This document shows, in pieces, positions 39,301 through 53,514 of a stretch of DNA of 64,000 bases. The position numbers and the translations under genes were made by a program. The first letter of the stretch is position 1; each line of letters begins with the position of its first letter. The notes under the pieces were generated by a model. It saw only the letters and a program-made list of their open reading frames with translations, ran no database searches and was not told the origin of the DNA. The stretch is from the NCBI RefSeq assembly GCF_029227915.1, contig NC_079879.1, positions 5,022,001 through 5,086,000 of the forward strand, written 5' to 3'. Origin of the DNA: Hydractinia symbiolongicarpus. Lineage: Eukaryota; Cnidaria; Hydrozoa; Anthoathecata; Hydractiniidae.

Positions 39301-41709
39301 ATTTAGGCCAATCAAAAAAAGAAAAGTTGTTGCATTGTGTATTCATAAAAATCTGATAAAAACAAAAAACCCATCCTCTGTAGGACATTTCTTTCAAACA
39401 TAATTTTTTTTCTACGTAAACAATTCAAGAGTTTATTTTGCACACAACTTCTAATTTCAGATACTATGATTTTTTTAATTCAAGCATTCAGGAAAATCTA
39501 AAAAAAATTGTGAGGTTTTAAACTTGCAAAAGTTTTTCGATTGAAGTAACAGATTTTACTACAGATAATCACCCTGCTAAAGTCAGTAATTTACACAGTC
39601 TAACTATTGAACTATTATATATTAACGTATAAGTATGAAGTATAAATTGAATGAAACTGATCATTGCAATAAATACAATAATAATAAAAACGGAGAAAAA
39701 TATTATTCATACCCGAAGAATGATGTCACACAACATTGTGATAAAATCTGCATGACTATCCTAGAAGACAAAAAAAACAGCTTATAATCTAGCAATATAA
39801 ATGAACAGAAAAAGATGCACCTTTCTAGTGAACGAATATAGACATTTTTTGGTAAATACTCTGTTGAGTAGGTTAGTTTAAAACAAATAATAAAATAAAA
39901 TTTACCATTAAGTCAAACTGAATGAATATAACAGTGAGAGCAACCAATATCTAAAATCAAAAATGATTTTGAAATAATCCCCTACTTTATCAACACATTA
40001 ACCATCATAAAAGCAAGCTCTCAAAATGATAAGCACTTGCTAACACAATACACTTTTGCAAGTGACAATTAATAATCAGAGAAACTAGTATCCTTGTTTT
40101 TTTTATATATCATGGTATAGTAACATTTAGTCTAAAAAAGAGCATACTATGGCAAAGTAAATATTCATAGAAATTAGACAAAAACTTCATAGGAACCTTA
40201 GATAGTAATATCATTCACATCAATTAAAATTCAAAAATGTTTTACTTACTTCAGATTTTAATAAGATCAAGTGATTTCCAGGATAGCGGTAAATATTGAG
40301 AAGAGAACCAAAGACTTGCTCAGCACTAAAACATGATATTGACATAAAAATGTGTTAGGTATCCGAAAGATAACCAGGACTTTCTACTTCAAAATCAATG
40401 AAATCTTTCTTTGAAAATAGTTTTTTTTGTTGCTTTGTCACAACTTCTTGGAAATACTTACAAAATACTTACAAACTCTGTCAGAAATATTCCTATGCTT
40501 ATTAAAGAATGTAACAACCGGTGCTAAATAAATGTTAGAAAATATGTTAAGTTTTTAGCAACAAAGTACAATCACCTGTCTGCATCATTTATCAGCAAAT
40601 CAACCTAAACGAAAAAAAAAAGTACAAAGAGTGCCACTACTGGATGCTGTTGACAAGTTTTTGACAATTGCAACAAAAAGGAAATCTTATATCATCGACC
40701 GCCACATTGATGAGGTCATCAGAAAACATTTAAAACCTAATTTTTCTTTAATCATCATTGAATAAACATGATTCTATACATGATCTCAAGGTTTCAAGCT
40801 CGAGTAATTAGTATTGACATCTAAACATTTCAGAAACAAATATTTTCCAATGTTTCTCTGTCTAAGTGGTTTTCTCCTTCTTTGTACATAGTTTTATATG
40901 GAAAACATGATTATCGTGAACAGCCAAAGTTTTTTATGACATATTTTCGTGTCGTGCTATTGGAATAATTTATTTATATTCCTAAGTGATTACCAGAGGG
41001 TAAAAAAAATAAAATACAATCTTTAATCACATTACACATTTTTAACCCCCAAAATTTCATAATAAACTTGATCCTGGATCTGTTCTATTATTTCTATTTG
41101 TAAAACAATGAAGAAACCTGATGTTGAAATCTCTTACAGTACTTCTTGTTAACAACGTCACACTCTTCTGTTTATAAGATTTTACATATAAGAACTGATT
41201 CACAAAAACCTGAATCCACTAGATTAACAGTAAATAATAATGCTAAGAAGATATTGATTTCTGAATCTAATTTAAAACCTAATGATTTTTTATGCTTTTC
41301 TTACCTGTTGTTGTACAAACAATACTAACTGAATTTTCATATCAACAGATACATTCTCTGAAAATAAATCCTAAAATGAAAAAAAAATACAATCATCATT
41401 TGATACACTTTTGGATATTATCTAAACAGTTTAACCCACAGTATTTAATTTTTGCAAACCAACTGAAGCAACTTCCTGGACTGTTAATTCAGGGTTTCTT
41501 ACCCATTGCAAAACCAAGTAATTTTTGGGAGAATGTTTTTTTTTTCAACATAATACTTTTTATAAAATAACATATACCTGTAAAGCATCAAAAAGCATTT
41601 CTTTGTTAAATTCTACATCAAGTAAAGACATTTCAAGATGCTTTGAAAACTTTTTTAATCTCCGTTCCCAGATGATTGTAGTTTTAATATATTTTTCTTC
41701 GTTCTCCAT
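27396..41709 (-). CDS. AP5B1: AP-5 complex subunit beta-1
   Basis: 31 exons, minus strand, all phases consistent, 785 aa (human 878): 41578-41709, 41305-41370, 40576-40604, 40250-40325, 39906-39950, 39713-39760, 38556-38627, 38175-38252, 37975-38021, 37853-37871, 37521-37613, 37079-37117, 36557-36631, 36349-36407, 35601-35685, 34903-34981, 34738-34794, 34240-34390, 33644-33773, 32999-33046, 32199-32292, 31815-31890, 31549-31607, 31204-31283, 30393-30477, 29959-30012, 29235-29295, 28758-28866, 28460-28521, 28141-28235, 27396-27550. The first two thirds is a helical adaptin trunk. The ear domain carries the family landmarks THTFSLEF (human YSLELRF), LHPFQLKFEDLF (human PPLFVNFADLF), FDSLWKYL, and IFLPPSNHMLLIF with TDDYMLL near the end (human IHLPPDSKLLL, TDDWAVL). 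Known role: large subunit of the AP-5 late-endosome/lysosome coat working with SPG11/SPG15. Exon 10 is only 19 bases. The exon 28 donor (GTGAAG) is the weakest call. Confidence 0.92.
29035..29205 (+). repeat. Degenerate (ATTC)n microsatellite
   Basis: Imperfect ATTC/ATTT run broken at intervals by 'gtgc', so that 'attcgtgcattcat' recurs about every 24-32 bases. It lies in the AP5B1 intron between exons 27 and 28. Confidence 0.8.
31368..31382 (+). repeat. C15 homopolymer
   Basis: Fifteen consecutive C (G-run on the sense strand of AP5B1) inside the intron between exons 23 and 24. Length is likely to be unstable or poorly sequenced. Confidence 0.9.
32457..32845 (+). repeat. Dispersed hairpin repeats, copies C and D (nested)
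   Basis: Two or more copies of the family at 12431 sit back to back in the AP5B1 intron between exons 20 and 21. Copy C (about 32457-32583) has 'ccgtggaaaaatccacag'. Copy D (about 32584-32845) starts 'gcccgtgaaaaatccacc' and contains a second 'gaaatatccacgggg'. Copies C and D share 'aaattacacgctatt'. At about 32735-32800 a long hairpin has arms of about 30 bases, 'gtgtgcccattgcacaacac' pairing with 'gtgttgtgtaatgggcacac'. Confidence 0.65.
39187..39215. repeat. Perfect 14-bp palindrome in AP5B1 intron
   Basis: 'acccccttattagt', one C, then the exact reverse complement. Looser pairing extends a few bases further on both sides. A hairpin of this quality in AT-rich intron sequence may be a tiny foldback element remnant. 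Confidence 0.85.
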
Positions 41710-43507
41710 TCTAATAGAATTAATCTAAGATAAATTACAAGTTCACGTTTACATAGATTTTATTATTATATACTATTTTATTGGCAAATTCTACTAACTT
41801 ACTTTTTGATCCAGGGTTCGAATTAGAAAAGTAAAGTTGGTTTGCAAAAATTTCAGCACTCTGTCGAGGTAAACTACTATCTAGATGTAACCTATTTTTT
41901 TGTTGGAAACAAGTGGGGGTCGTTAAAACTCATGAACCCCAAACACGAGAACTGAGCGTCTGAACTAGCGACTCTCTCAGTTTTAACTCTCTTGTCTCTG
42001 ATAGACGCAATAATGTTGCAAAAATGAAATAAGTTTATTTTTATAGCATGCTGTAACAAAATATTCAAAATGTAATTAATGTTTCAGAGGTTCTTAACCA
42101 GTTTTCATGAACATTATATACAACATAAGTTAAATACAGTATACTGATTAAAGTCGCTTTCACAAAAAATATGTTTGTTTCAAACATGAGTGTTGTAGTA
42201 AAATGCAGTTTACAGTACTGCCCAGATAAAAGCGTGCATGTACGCTCAACTTGCAAAAATAATTGCTTTTATTCAAAAACACAATAGGATCTAAAAAAAG
42301 CATTTCTATCACCGCTTTTCGTTCTTAAACTTTTAAAATGCGATCTAAAAAATTTTTAAAATGCAATGGCCGTTCTTCGTTCTTAAATTTTTAAAACGCG
42401 ATCTAAAAAAGCATTTCTATCGCTGCTTATTCCATTCACAATTTTATCATTTTCTTTACAAAGTGATCCGCAAAAATGGCATTTCGATTTGCAAATTGCG
42501 AATTGCAAACTGCTAATTTGAACCCAGCGATCTCAATGGTTTTATGCATATACACAATATATATACAATTTATTTTTGAAGATGACAGTTTCCCATCCAA
42601 AATTCACATGCTTGTCCTTAATGTTGGAAAATACAGCCCCTTTATATATAATTGGAATCTTTTTAGGCATATATATAACAGAATTTTTAACATTAAATTA
42701 GTTGTATCAGAATTCTTAAAGCATTCCTTAAGGGGATCTGAATTTCTTAGAGGACTACTTATGAAGGAGGAGATATTGTTATAAGGAGAGCAGAGGGTTA
42801 TCTAAAAGGCCCCCGGAATCTCTCTAGCTACATGGCTTTTTATAAAATACTGTAAGTATCCCTTACTAAAGTTTTAACAACAGACACCAAAACAATAACC
42901 ATTATTATTGGAAATTTTACATTGGCACATCAAACTGAAATTTTCGTTCAAGAAAACACCAATAGATAAACGAAAATCACTTTAAACTGTGTTTGCTTTG
43001 TAAATATTGCTATCCACTTTTAGATCTGTTATCTTTTTGTTGGTTTAGGTCAATGGATTACATAGACCATTTCCTACACCATCGTTACATTTATACTTTA
43101 ATACACCAGAAATATAACATTCCTGTACACCAGACTTAGGATATTTACAAACCTAAAACTTTAGATAGCTATATATATTTGCCCATTTTTTTAAAAAACC
43201 TTAAACTTCACAAAAAACCCCAAGCTTTAAATTACTCAGATGGGTTCCATCCTTGTAATTGGGAGTAAAGTATTTATGTTAATAAATTTTGTTACTCCAC
43301 TACAAATTTGTCACTTTTAGTTGTTTTACAAGACCTTATACTGAAACCTTTTCTAACTGTACTTTAATGATTTTTCCTAAGACATTTCATGATATTTTTT
43401 TGCTGACAAAGATTAAAATTAAAAAATACCAAAATAAAGGTAACACATCTGATCACAAGAACAACCATGAATATATATGTATGTGAGATATGTGACTAAG
43501 TAAACAG
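41710..43507. other. Intergenic, upstream of AP5B1
   Basis: No gene recognised. A minus-strand TTAG site ends 1 base before the AP5B1 ATG. A partial duplication is present at 42286-42424, where 'gcgatctaaaaaa' and 'gttcttaaa.ttttaaaa' occur twice or more. Open frames at 42476-42784 lack support. Confidence 0.5.
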
Positions 43508-44877
<1,370 letters not shown>

Positions 44878-44963
44878 CTATCTATCTATCTATCTAGAGG
44901 AATTTAGGTTTGGAGATTAGGGGGTTTGTGTGTAGCCAGGAGACCCAGCATAATTTTTCTTAC

Positions 44964-45100
44964 CGTAGCTCAAAATGAGCATTAAATACTCCAGAACTCC
45001 GCATCTAAGCCATAGCCCCTCCCGAAAATAATAGACAGGGTATATCTCACGATATTTGTGAGGTTAGTCATGGTAAAAATGGATATCTAATCTAGATGGA
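44964..45100 (+). mobile_element. 5'-truncated third SINE copy
   Basis: Direct repeat of the 3' part of the right copy (44753-44877): 'gtagctcaaaatgagcatta', 'ctaagccat.gcccctcc', 'aataatagacagggtatatc', 'gatatttgtgagg'. Roughly 85-90% identical and lacking the tRNA head and a clear tail. It lies within 300-430 bases of the FRA10AC1 start codon. Confidence 0.85.
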
Positions 45101-45395
45101 ATGCCGCACGTTCTTATCAGCGAGCGCTGATGACCTGTGTAACAGAGAAAACGAAACCAGAATCCCAGTTAGCAACCCGAATTGAAGTTTTCTACAAGAT
45201 TACAGTTCCTCTTTGGACCTTTTATAAAACATAAATTCCACTGAAAAGATACAAATCTTTGTCTTTATTAAAAAAAAAATAATATATACTGAGAAAGGAA
45301 AAGCTGTGAACAAAGATCACAGTTAGTGTTCCGATAAATTCGGAATAACGGGTCAATTTATTTCCAAGAAATCCGCGTACAACGCATCACGCACA

Positions 45396-48300
45396 ATGCA
45401 CGGTGGTGGCTACAACTCTGGGTTTGAGGAAAATGACGTAGGAGCAAAGAGAAAGAGGTTTAGTTCTATTTACCCTGCGCTTTTAGCAACATGCTTTTTA
45501 TCATTTTAAATAGCTGAATGTTTCAGGCAACGAAAGCTAATTTACTAGGTTCTTCAAACTTAAATTGGTAACCATCATGATGCAAGACTTCTTCCAACCT
45601 GGTTTTGTAAATGGGAAGCCCTGTATGTAGTTAAGGGTGCCAATAAGCGGCATGCGCCGTAAAAAGTGCAAACATTTTCGGTCAAGTTCAGCATTTTGAA
45701 AATAATTCAAGTATTCGCCTGGAAAAACCCACATAGACCCGAACAATGCTTGAAAAAAGTGCCTTCTTCCAACAGTATTGCGCATAGTATATTACAAGGA
45801 ATTGGATTTCGGGAATGCTTCGGGCAAGTTCAGGAAAGTGCGGGCCGTTTTGGAGGACAACTGCCAATTTAATTTAAAAGGTTGCCCAAACTTGCCCTTA
45901 TATATGCAGGCGTTTGCAGCTTATCTGCACCCTCTTTGTAGTTAGTGAAGGTGCTATCAACATAAAAGTTTTGGAGAGAGATGGACAATTATAATCAACG
46001 CTAAAATAAAGCTCTAAGCGATGCTTTTTTAACCATCTACAATACCGTTTCGATAATTTTCAAGCAACCAATAGTGCTGTTTTAGCCCATTACGATACCA
46101 TTTTGATATATGATTTGATATAAGATTTTATGGCATCATATTAGCGTTTTTTGATCTCGTTTTAATATTTTGCAAGTGAATTACAATGCCATGTTAGCAT
46201 TTAAAGGTCCCTTTTTAACAATATTTAACAATTTTTTTACCTTCTATGGTACTAATTTGAAAGTTTTAAGAAGAATACGGTGTCATATTATCCTTCTACA
46301 ATATATAGAATGAAAAACAACGCATATTTTTTTATTTTTAGCCACTCTTAGTAACAATGATTTAAAAATAACTTGGAATCTACCACTTGGTTTGCAATAA
46401 CATTTTATAAGCTTGTATAGGCTTTATATATTTACTCATAAAATTTGATTGCAAACCAACATGCAGATCCCAAGTTATGGGGTCGTCAGCAAAAAATTAA
46501 GAGCAAACAAGTATCATTTTGGCAAAAAAATTATGTTAATCAATTCACGTTTATAATATCTATGCATTGATAGAGTTTGAAGAAAAACAGAAAATGTTGA
46601 AATTTGCTATTACTCAAATATGAAATTCTTTAAATGTAAATATCTTGAGAACGAAAAGAGCGTTTTAAAAACATTGATAACGAAGGAGGGGTGTCAATGT
46701 TATTTGTCCCTTTTTTAGGAAGAGCACCAGTATTAAAATTATTATAAAAATAGTTCCATTCTGAATTTGAAAGGGGGGAACTAAATTTGCGACTTAAGCA
46801 CCAACAAGAGTTACACTTGAATTGGGTAACTGATGTTGGGGTCTAGTTCTTTTATGCTTTAAAAGCAGACTTTTTAATTTTTAGTAATTTTAAAGATAGT
46901 GGTTTTTTCAATTTTTGATGGTTGTTCGGGGGACATGAGTTAGGGGAAATTTCCTGAAATGGCCTAAAATCAAAAGAATAGAAAATGATCCATATTAGCA
47001 AGATGGATTTGAATTTAGATTTTTTTTGTCACATTTTTATCTTCTCTTCCTGACCTTTTGTTTATCCACTTACAAATCTGTGCTAAGATTTGAGTTAGCA
47101 TGTGCCATGCAAGCAAACAGTGGTTACCATGGCTTGTAGCTTTGTGGAGAAATATATCATTTTGTAAGAAGAACTTTAAAACTCCTCCAGCGTTCTTTTT
47201 TATGTTAGTACTGCTAGCATTTTTAACTCTATTGTCAAAATTAATGAAAGCTTTTTTGTTGGAGTGTGAGTGTCTTTTAAAGACAGAAGTCTTATGGGCC
47301 CAGATATGATGTCCCCAAAATTCCCCAAACTATGTATATACCCTTATAAATATTACTTGCATAATTTAATATAAAAATAGACTACTTTTTAATATTTTTT
47401 ATGATTGTCGGAAAGCATTTAACAAGGATATTTCCAAGGACAGTGTATTTATAGTCTATAAATTGGTATTTTTAGCTCATCAAGGTATGACGATTTAAAG
47501 AAAAAGACTAAACAACCATACGTTGATCATTCCTCAAAACTACCATCAAGATCAAGTTATGTGGATTCTTATGAAAAGTATGTAGAAAATTCATTACTAC
47601 TTATTATTTCTGCTAAATAATAAAAAAGCGATTGGCGAAATTTTTATTTGTAGAATTTTATAAATCATACTAGAACAAATACTTATACAACTTTGTAGAA
47701 AATCCTTTTTTAAACTTATTTCTATTTTGTCTCTTTTTCATCTCTTTTTCGTCTCTTTTTCATACACTTTTAAATTTTTTTGGTAAACCTCTCACAATAT
47801 TTCTGCTTTCTCCCTATATCTAAAACTTTATCAATCAATAAAAATCATAAATTAAAAATTGGTTTGTAATAGGGGTAAAAAATTACATAGTCACCCTTAC
47901 TGTATTAATTTTGTGACTATTATTAAAGATATTGGCTTGCTAAACTATTATTATCTTTTTTTTTTCAGAGAAGAGAAAAAGAGCCACTTCGCAAAATTTC
48001 TCTCCTTAAATGCTGTATCCTTTCAAGTGAATGTTTTGACTTAGTTAAAGTGTACAATGTTTTTATCATAGGCTAAACTGTAATTATTTTCTTTGATTCG
48101 AATTTGTTAGTATGAAAGACACAAAAAGTTAGTGCATGATTACATAGCATATTATGGAGGGAAGATGGAAGACTTCAAAAGAGACAGGTAGGCTAAGATT
48201 AAATTCATCTTTAAACAGTGCCACAATATAATATTTTTATTCACAATTTTCTCATAATTATTATAGTACAAAAGACAAAACAGACTTCGACGTAATCAAG

Positions 48301-51300
48301 GAAAACCATCAGTAAGTACATAGGAATAAATTTAGTTTACTGTAGAAAGTTCTGTATGGTTTTGATTTGTTTTAGTTTGATACTCCAAACTCGATTTCAT
48401 AGCACATTAGCCTTCCATTGACTAGTCTGGTCCACTGATATTACTTTACTAAACATTTCCTCATATTCAGATTCATATGGGACGAGAATGACGATTCTGA
48501 AGATTCATGGTATGTAGTTGTGACGAGAAAGGAATTTTAAATTTTAACAGTCGACTGTATATTATAGTTCATTGGGCTAAAAATAACACTCTATTTTATA
48601 ATTATGAAAACAGTATTGCATTCCTCTTTACCAAATAATCAATGATAATAAAAAATTGACAATTTCTTCGTACTTGTTTATTTTTATTTTGTGTAAACTC
48701 AGGCTGACCCTCGTTTATTCTAAATTAAAGCGAATTCTGATAAAATTTATGTGAAGCAATTTGAGGCGAGACAAAACAACTTAGTTTTATAACATAAATA
48801 GCATGTAATAATATTTGAAAACTTTCTTATATTTTTTAGGGGGAAGAGATTAGCGAAGAAATACTATAACAAATTATTTAAAGAATATTGCATATGCGAT
48901 CTTAGTCGGTACAAGGAAAATAAAGTAAGATTTAGTCTAAGGTTGTGTAAAGTGGAACGAATGTTGTAGATATGCATTGCAATTTTCTAAACTGTGCTTT
49001 CGCAAAATAACTTTGCTTAGTATTTTATACCATCTACAAAACACCTGTCCATCATTCTACTCAGGTTTTAAACCTGCTATACAGTGCTAATTGATATGGT
49101 TTATTACTTAATTCATTATTTACTGTTTTGTTATTATTTTGACAGTCACAGTGTATTTTTTATTTCTCTATTGGAAAAATCAAAAGAACCAAATCCCTGA
49201 CCTCTGAATGCCTGAAAAAGTTAGGAAAAATTTGCAGAATTTTTGTGTACTGAGAGTTGGAATGGTTCCCTCTGTAGAAAGTCTGTAAAGCCTTTATAAT
49301 GGTTCTATGCTTTTGTTTTCTGTACAAATAAAAAATGGACTAAATTACCATGGTTTTCAAAATTTAAAATATTATGTTTAGATTGCAATGAGGTGGAGAG
49401 TTGAAAAGGAAGTAGTTGATGGGAAAGGTGCGGATATTGTTACTCACATCTTATATTACGATAAATAATCTCGTTTCATTTTTCTAACTTGTTTTATCTC
49501 CGTAGGACAATTTTCTTGTGGTGCTAGGAAATGTGAGTGTACAGAGGGACTTAAAAGTTGGGAGGTAGGTTTGCTTGGTGATTTAATATCTACTTTTATA
49601 AAAGTTAGATTTTGTGAAAATTTTTGTAGAACTCATCCAAACTTGTGGTTCTTATTCGCATTTAAAATTTCTCTTATTTTGATAGTGTTTACGATGTTCT
49701 TTTTCTCCTTTTTTCCTTTTAGGTCAATTTTGGATATTTAGAGCACGGAGAAAAGAAAAATGCTTTGGTGAAGTTGAGTGAGTAAAACACATCAAATAAT
49801 TGTTTGATTACATTTGTAACTAATACTAATTATTTAAGACATAATGTTTGTAAAAATAAACATTGTTAGCCTCAACGTTTGTACTTCATATATGGTACAA
49901 CTCCCACTTTCTACAACATAACATATATCTTTCCTGCAAACTATTAATCAGCATTGATATACCTATTCTCAACTGTATAGACTACCATGCAATTAAAAAC
50001 TATTTTTGACTGTGAGTGTATGACTATATTGTTCTTGTTAGGCGAAAAAATTTTTTACCAAATATATGAAATTTCATTTCGTATGGTTTTGCTATGTTAA
50101 AATATAGCTCACAAACCCCTAAAATCAAATAAAGGTCATGCCAAAGCGCTGTGATTTGACGTTTACAGGTGGTATAGGACAGAGTAAGATTAACACAGAA
50201 ATTTATGTTAACTTCCATTATAAAACCGTTTTTTCCACTTGTAGGACTTTGTTCAGACTGTTCATACAAGCTTAATTATAATAAAAAGTAGGTATATTGG
50301 TTTTTTAGTTTATCATGCCCAAGAGAATTTCGTGTAAACTAATCTTTAGATATTTTTTAAGTACTGATTCTCACAAATAAGGGACTTTTTAATATTTTTT
50401 ATGGGCAAATTCTTATTCCTGATAAATTATGCGAACAGAAACATTTCCAAAAGAAAGCATGTATGAAAAATATATATTCAAGTATAAATTTCGGTGTACA
50501 TGTCAAGATCACTTATCATTGCTAATGTTAAGTTAATTCAATCAAATATAAATTTGGTTACTATAAAAATTTTAATTATATTTCATGGGAGCAAATTTTT
50601 ATTCGTGAGAAATTGAGAACAGAAACATTTTAAAAGATATGCATGTATTTAAATTTAAATTTAAGTGTGTAATGCTGATGTTAATTTAATCAAATATAAA
50701 ATTAGTTACTACAAAATTACTTGTGTGTATAAACCGAAAAAACGAAAACGAAATCCATGTGTTCCCCTCTACACTACTAAGAACTTGTAAAGCTTGAAAA
50801 CTATTAAAGAGGTTGTAGAAAGCCAAAACGTACTTCGCTCGAAGTTAACTTTTAAGATGAGATTGAAGAGAGAGTGAAAGGCTTTTAAATGTCAAATTTA
50901 CTTGTCGTTGAATAGATCTTCCACTTGTAAGAAGTCAAAATTGTGTAATGTTTTTTTTTTACTAAAGTCTGCACTATTAAAGGCTGTTTCCTGTTGCACA
51001 TAAATTTGATTTTACGCTTGCTTTAATTCATATTTTTTACTGGTTTTTGAATAACGATGTAATTGAATAGCAATTTGTGGTGTAAGAACGGCAAATTAAA
51101 ATCAATATCTTAATTTTAGACATAAAAAGAGTAAAAAGAAAAAAAAGAAGTCTAAGAAAAAAAAAGTAAGAAAACATAAACGAAAAGATTCATCTGACTC
51201 CTCATCAACTGACTCCTTCTCATCTGATGAAGACACTCCCAGTAAAGGTATTTGTTTTGTTTATTTGTGTATTGCTGCTTAAGTTTGCAGAATCTCTTTT

Positions 51301-52159
51301 AGTCTAAGAAATATGAGTTACCACTTCATTAGAGAAAAATCTATGCTTCTTTGCCCCATATTGTTTTTAGTGTATTAGCATGAAAGACATTAATTACAGA
51401 GGCTAGACAATGCCTACGCGTTGTAAAAGGATTTTCCCATTGTATAGGGTTAAGGGGCGTAGGGAGGCGTAGGGCCCTGTTAAACATATTCTTTATGAAA
51501 AAAAAGTTGGAAATATCCCAACTGTGTTATGTCACACTATTTTCATATGTCTGTAAATTTTTGGATGTAACGTTGTCTGAAACATTCTCTCCAAACTTGT
51601 CCTATTGGAGACATGTTATTATGGCCTTGAAACTAAAAAAATATCACGTTGAATTTCTCACATCTAATTTTATCTTAGAAGGTGAAGATGTAAAGTCTAC
51701 AGATGGTGTTGATGTTAAAGTTACCGAAACTGAAAATATATGGGAAAAGCCTGTTGAGGTGGAAGTAGAAAAATCAAGGTAAGTTAGAATTCATTTATAT
51801 TCGACAGAAATATAGCCCCAATCATTTGACCCAAATAATATGTCACGTATTTCCCCAAATTCCCGCCAAAATGGTTGTTTATTTCTTAATATCGCAAAAA
51901 ATGATGACGTCGGCGGTATCTCATGTATCTTATATTGTGAAACTACCACGCCAGTATGTGCTCGTAAAGAAAATTCTAAAAAGTTAAGGAATCTTCTTTG
52001 TGTGAGAAAAAAACAGAAAAATTTCTCTTTAGTACCAGTCAGTGAAACGTCAAAGCATTTCTGTCGCTATAATGCTCTTAATGATGTATATAATCATTTT
52101 AATTTCCATGTTTTAGGGAGGATGTGTTTGACGATTATCTGGAAGATCTTTTTATGTAA
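45396..52159 (+). CDS. FRA10AC1: FRA10AC1 family spliceosome-associated protein
   Basis: Fourteen exons, all phases consistent: 45396-45457, 47476-47577, 47969-48014, 48111-48187, 48267-48311, 48471-48509, 48840-48924, 49382-49427, 49506-49564, 49723-49777, 50245-50287, 51120-51247, 51679-51778, 52117-52159 (309 aa; human 315). It opens MHGGGYNSGFEEND, like human MHGHGGYDSDFSDDE. The conserved core includes HDYIAYYGGKMEDFKR, KTDFDVIKENHQFIWDE, KRLAKKYYNKLFKEYCI, RWRVEKEVVDGKGQFSCG, GLKSWEVNFGYLEHGEKKNA and LCSDCSYKLNY, with Cys pairs that may bind metal. A Lys-rich then Ser/Asp-rich segment follows, and the end is EDVFDDYLEDLFM (human EEFDEYFQDLFL). Known: nuclear, associated with the spliceosome. 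Intron 1 is 2 kb; the others are 80-830 bases. Confidence 0.95.
50395..50728 (+). repeat. Imperfect tandem duplication in FRA10AC1 intron 11
   Basis: Two adjacent copies, about 184 and 150 bases. Shared blocks are 'atggg...caaat..ttattc', 'gaacagaaacatttt', 'gcatgtat', 'gctgatgttaa.ttaat' and 'caaatataaa.ttggttact'. Confidence 0.75.
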
Positions 52160-52322
52160 ATACAGGCTGTAAAACGTAGGACAGAGTGACTACCATTTTG
52201 CATACTTGAAGAAGATAATGTTGTCAAATTTCTTGTATACGTATATATGTAAATACACCTTCATGTGTATATGACGTCATTATTATGTCATTTTTATCGA
52301 TTATAATTAGAAAAATGATAAA

Positions 52323-52328
52323 AATAAA
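52323..52328 (+). promoter_or_regulatory. Poly(A) signal AATAAA for FRA10AC1
   Basis: AATAAA 164 bases after the FRA10AC1 stop. It is the first canonical signal downstream. Confidence 0.55.
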
Positions 52329-52803
52329 GAAAAGGTGATCTGAGGCAAAATGATAGAATCAAATGCGCATTCCTATAGTTATTGAACAGCACAAACGTGA
52401 GAATGGGTTACTACTACGGTTGTACCAGAGTTTCACTGATATTTTACCTGACGAAATGACAAAAAACTGACATATATACACTCATAAACATATATTTTCA
52501 TTTTGTTATCTTTAAGAATATGTAGAATTTATTACTTTTGACATGAACTTTCATCTTACAGATTACCCCTCTAACTAGTTCAAATAGGCGCCCAGTCAAA
52601 TAACCATGGTCACTCAATTGTACAAGAAGCTTTTTTGGGCAATGGGTGGTGCATGCTTATTGAAAAGATTTAGCTCAAGAAGGAAGCACTTATGCAGGGA
52701 CGAAGTTAGGATTTTTGTCATCTTGTGTAAAATAGTTTTGAAAAGGCTATATCACCACAAACGATAAGAAACAACTGGTGGCGTGTGGGGCGTTGTCAAA
52801 CGG

Positions 52804-53021
52804 TTCCAGGGCGCCGCCTGGAAGTTCCGCCCTTTAACGCCCTTCATTGGTTTAAACAGCTTAAAAATCGGCTCATAAAGTTGTTCTAATTCACTAATAA
52901 TTTTCTAATAAAGTTGTTTACGTCTTTTTAAGCTTCGCGCTAAGATTGGTAGTAACTTAGGCGTTCGCCTATCTTTAAAGGTAGAACTTAACTTACCGCG
53001 GGAGTGTGCCCAGCGGTAAGT
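52804..53021. repeat. GC-rich patch with two strong hairpins
   Basis: At 52804-52823 'ttccagg' and 'cctggaa' flank 'gcgccg'. At 52991-53021 'acttaccgcggg' pairs with 'cccagcggtaagt' (one bulged A) around 'agtgtg'. Both are far more stable than the local AT-rich background. I cannot say whether they are transposon termini or RNA structures. Confidence 0.6.
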
Positions 53022-53514
53022 CAAGCCGCCGCCCAAGTCGTTATTCAGGCTCTCTGCTATATACAATAATCTGGTCTGTTAAATATAATTTTAAAGCTGC
53101 AATCTTTTGTTTGATCACACGCTGTTAACATCCTATGATATTACCCAGCAATTCGAATGTAGGAAAAGAAGATTTGGTTAAATATTATTGCAGAAGTCAT
53201 TCAAAAGGGAGAAAAATGCTTTATTTTAAACAACCTCAAAAAAATATCTACGACAGAGAGACACTTAGGCGACTGCCTGAAATAGTACCGAACCGAATTT
53301 TTACAACAAAGTTATAATGTGCAAATCACAGACCTTATAAAATAATTTAAGGGCCAAAATAAAGAAAAACAACTTAAGCAGCTGCCGCAGTTTTCTCCGC
53401 AGTCATTGCTAGCTATGCCTTGGGGCGGGCGCCTTACTTAACAAACAGCCGCTTAAGAATTCGCCTATTTAACCGCAGTGGTTTCATGTAGACGCAGTTG
53501 TCCAAATCTGCCAC

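Noticed and set aside
42476-42784. 102-aa ORF in the AP5B1 upstream region
   Set aside because: No homology or exon signals. Composition is that of AT-rich random sequence.
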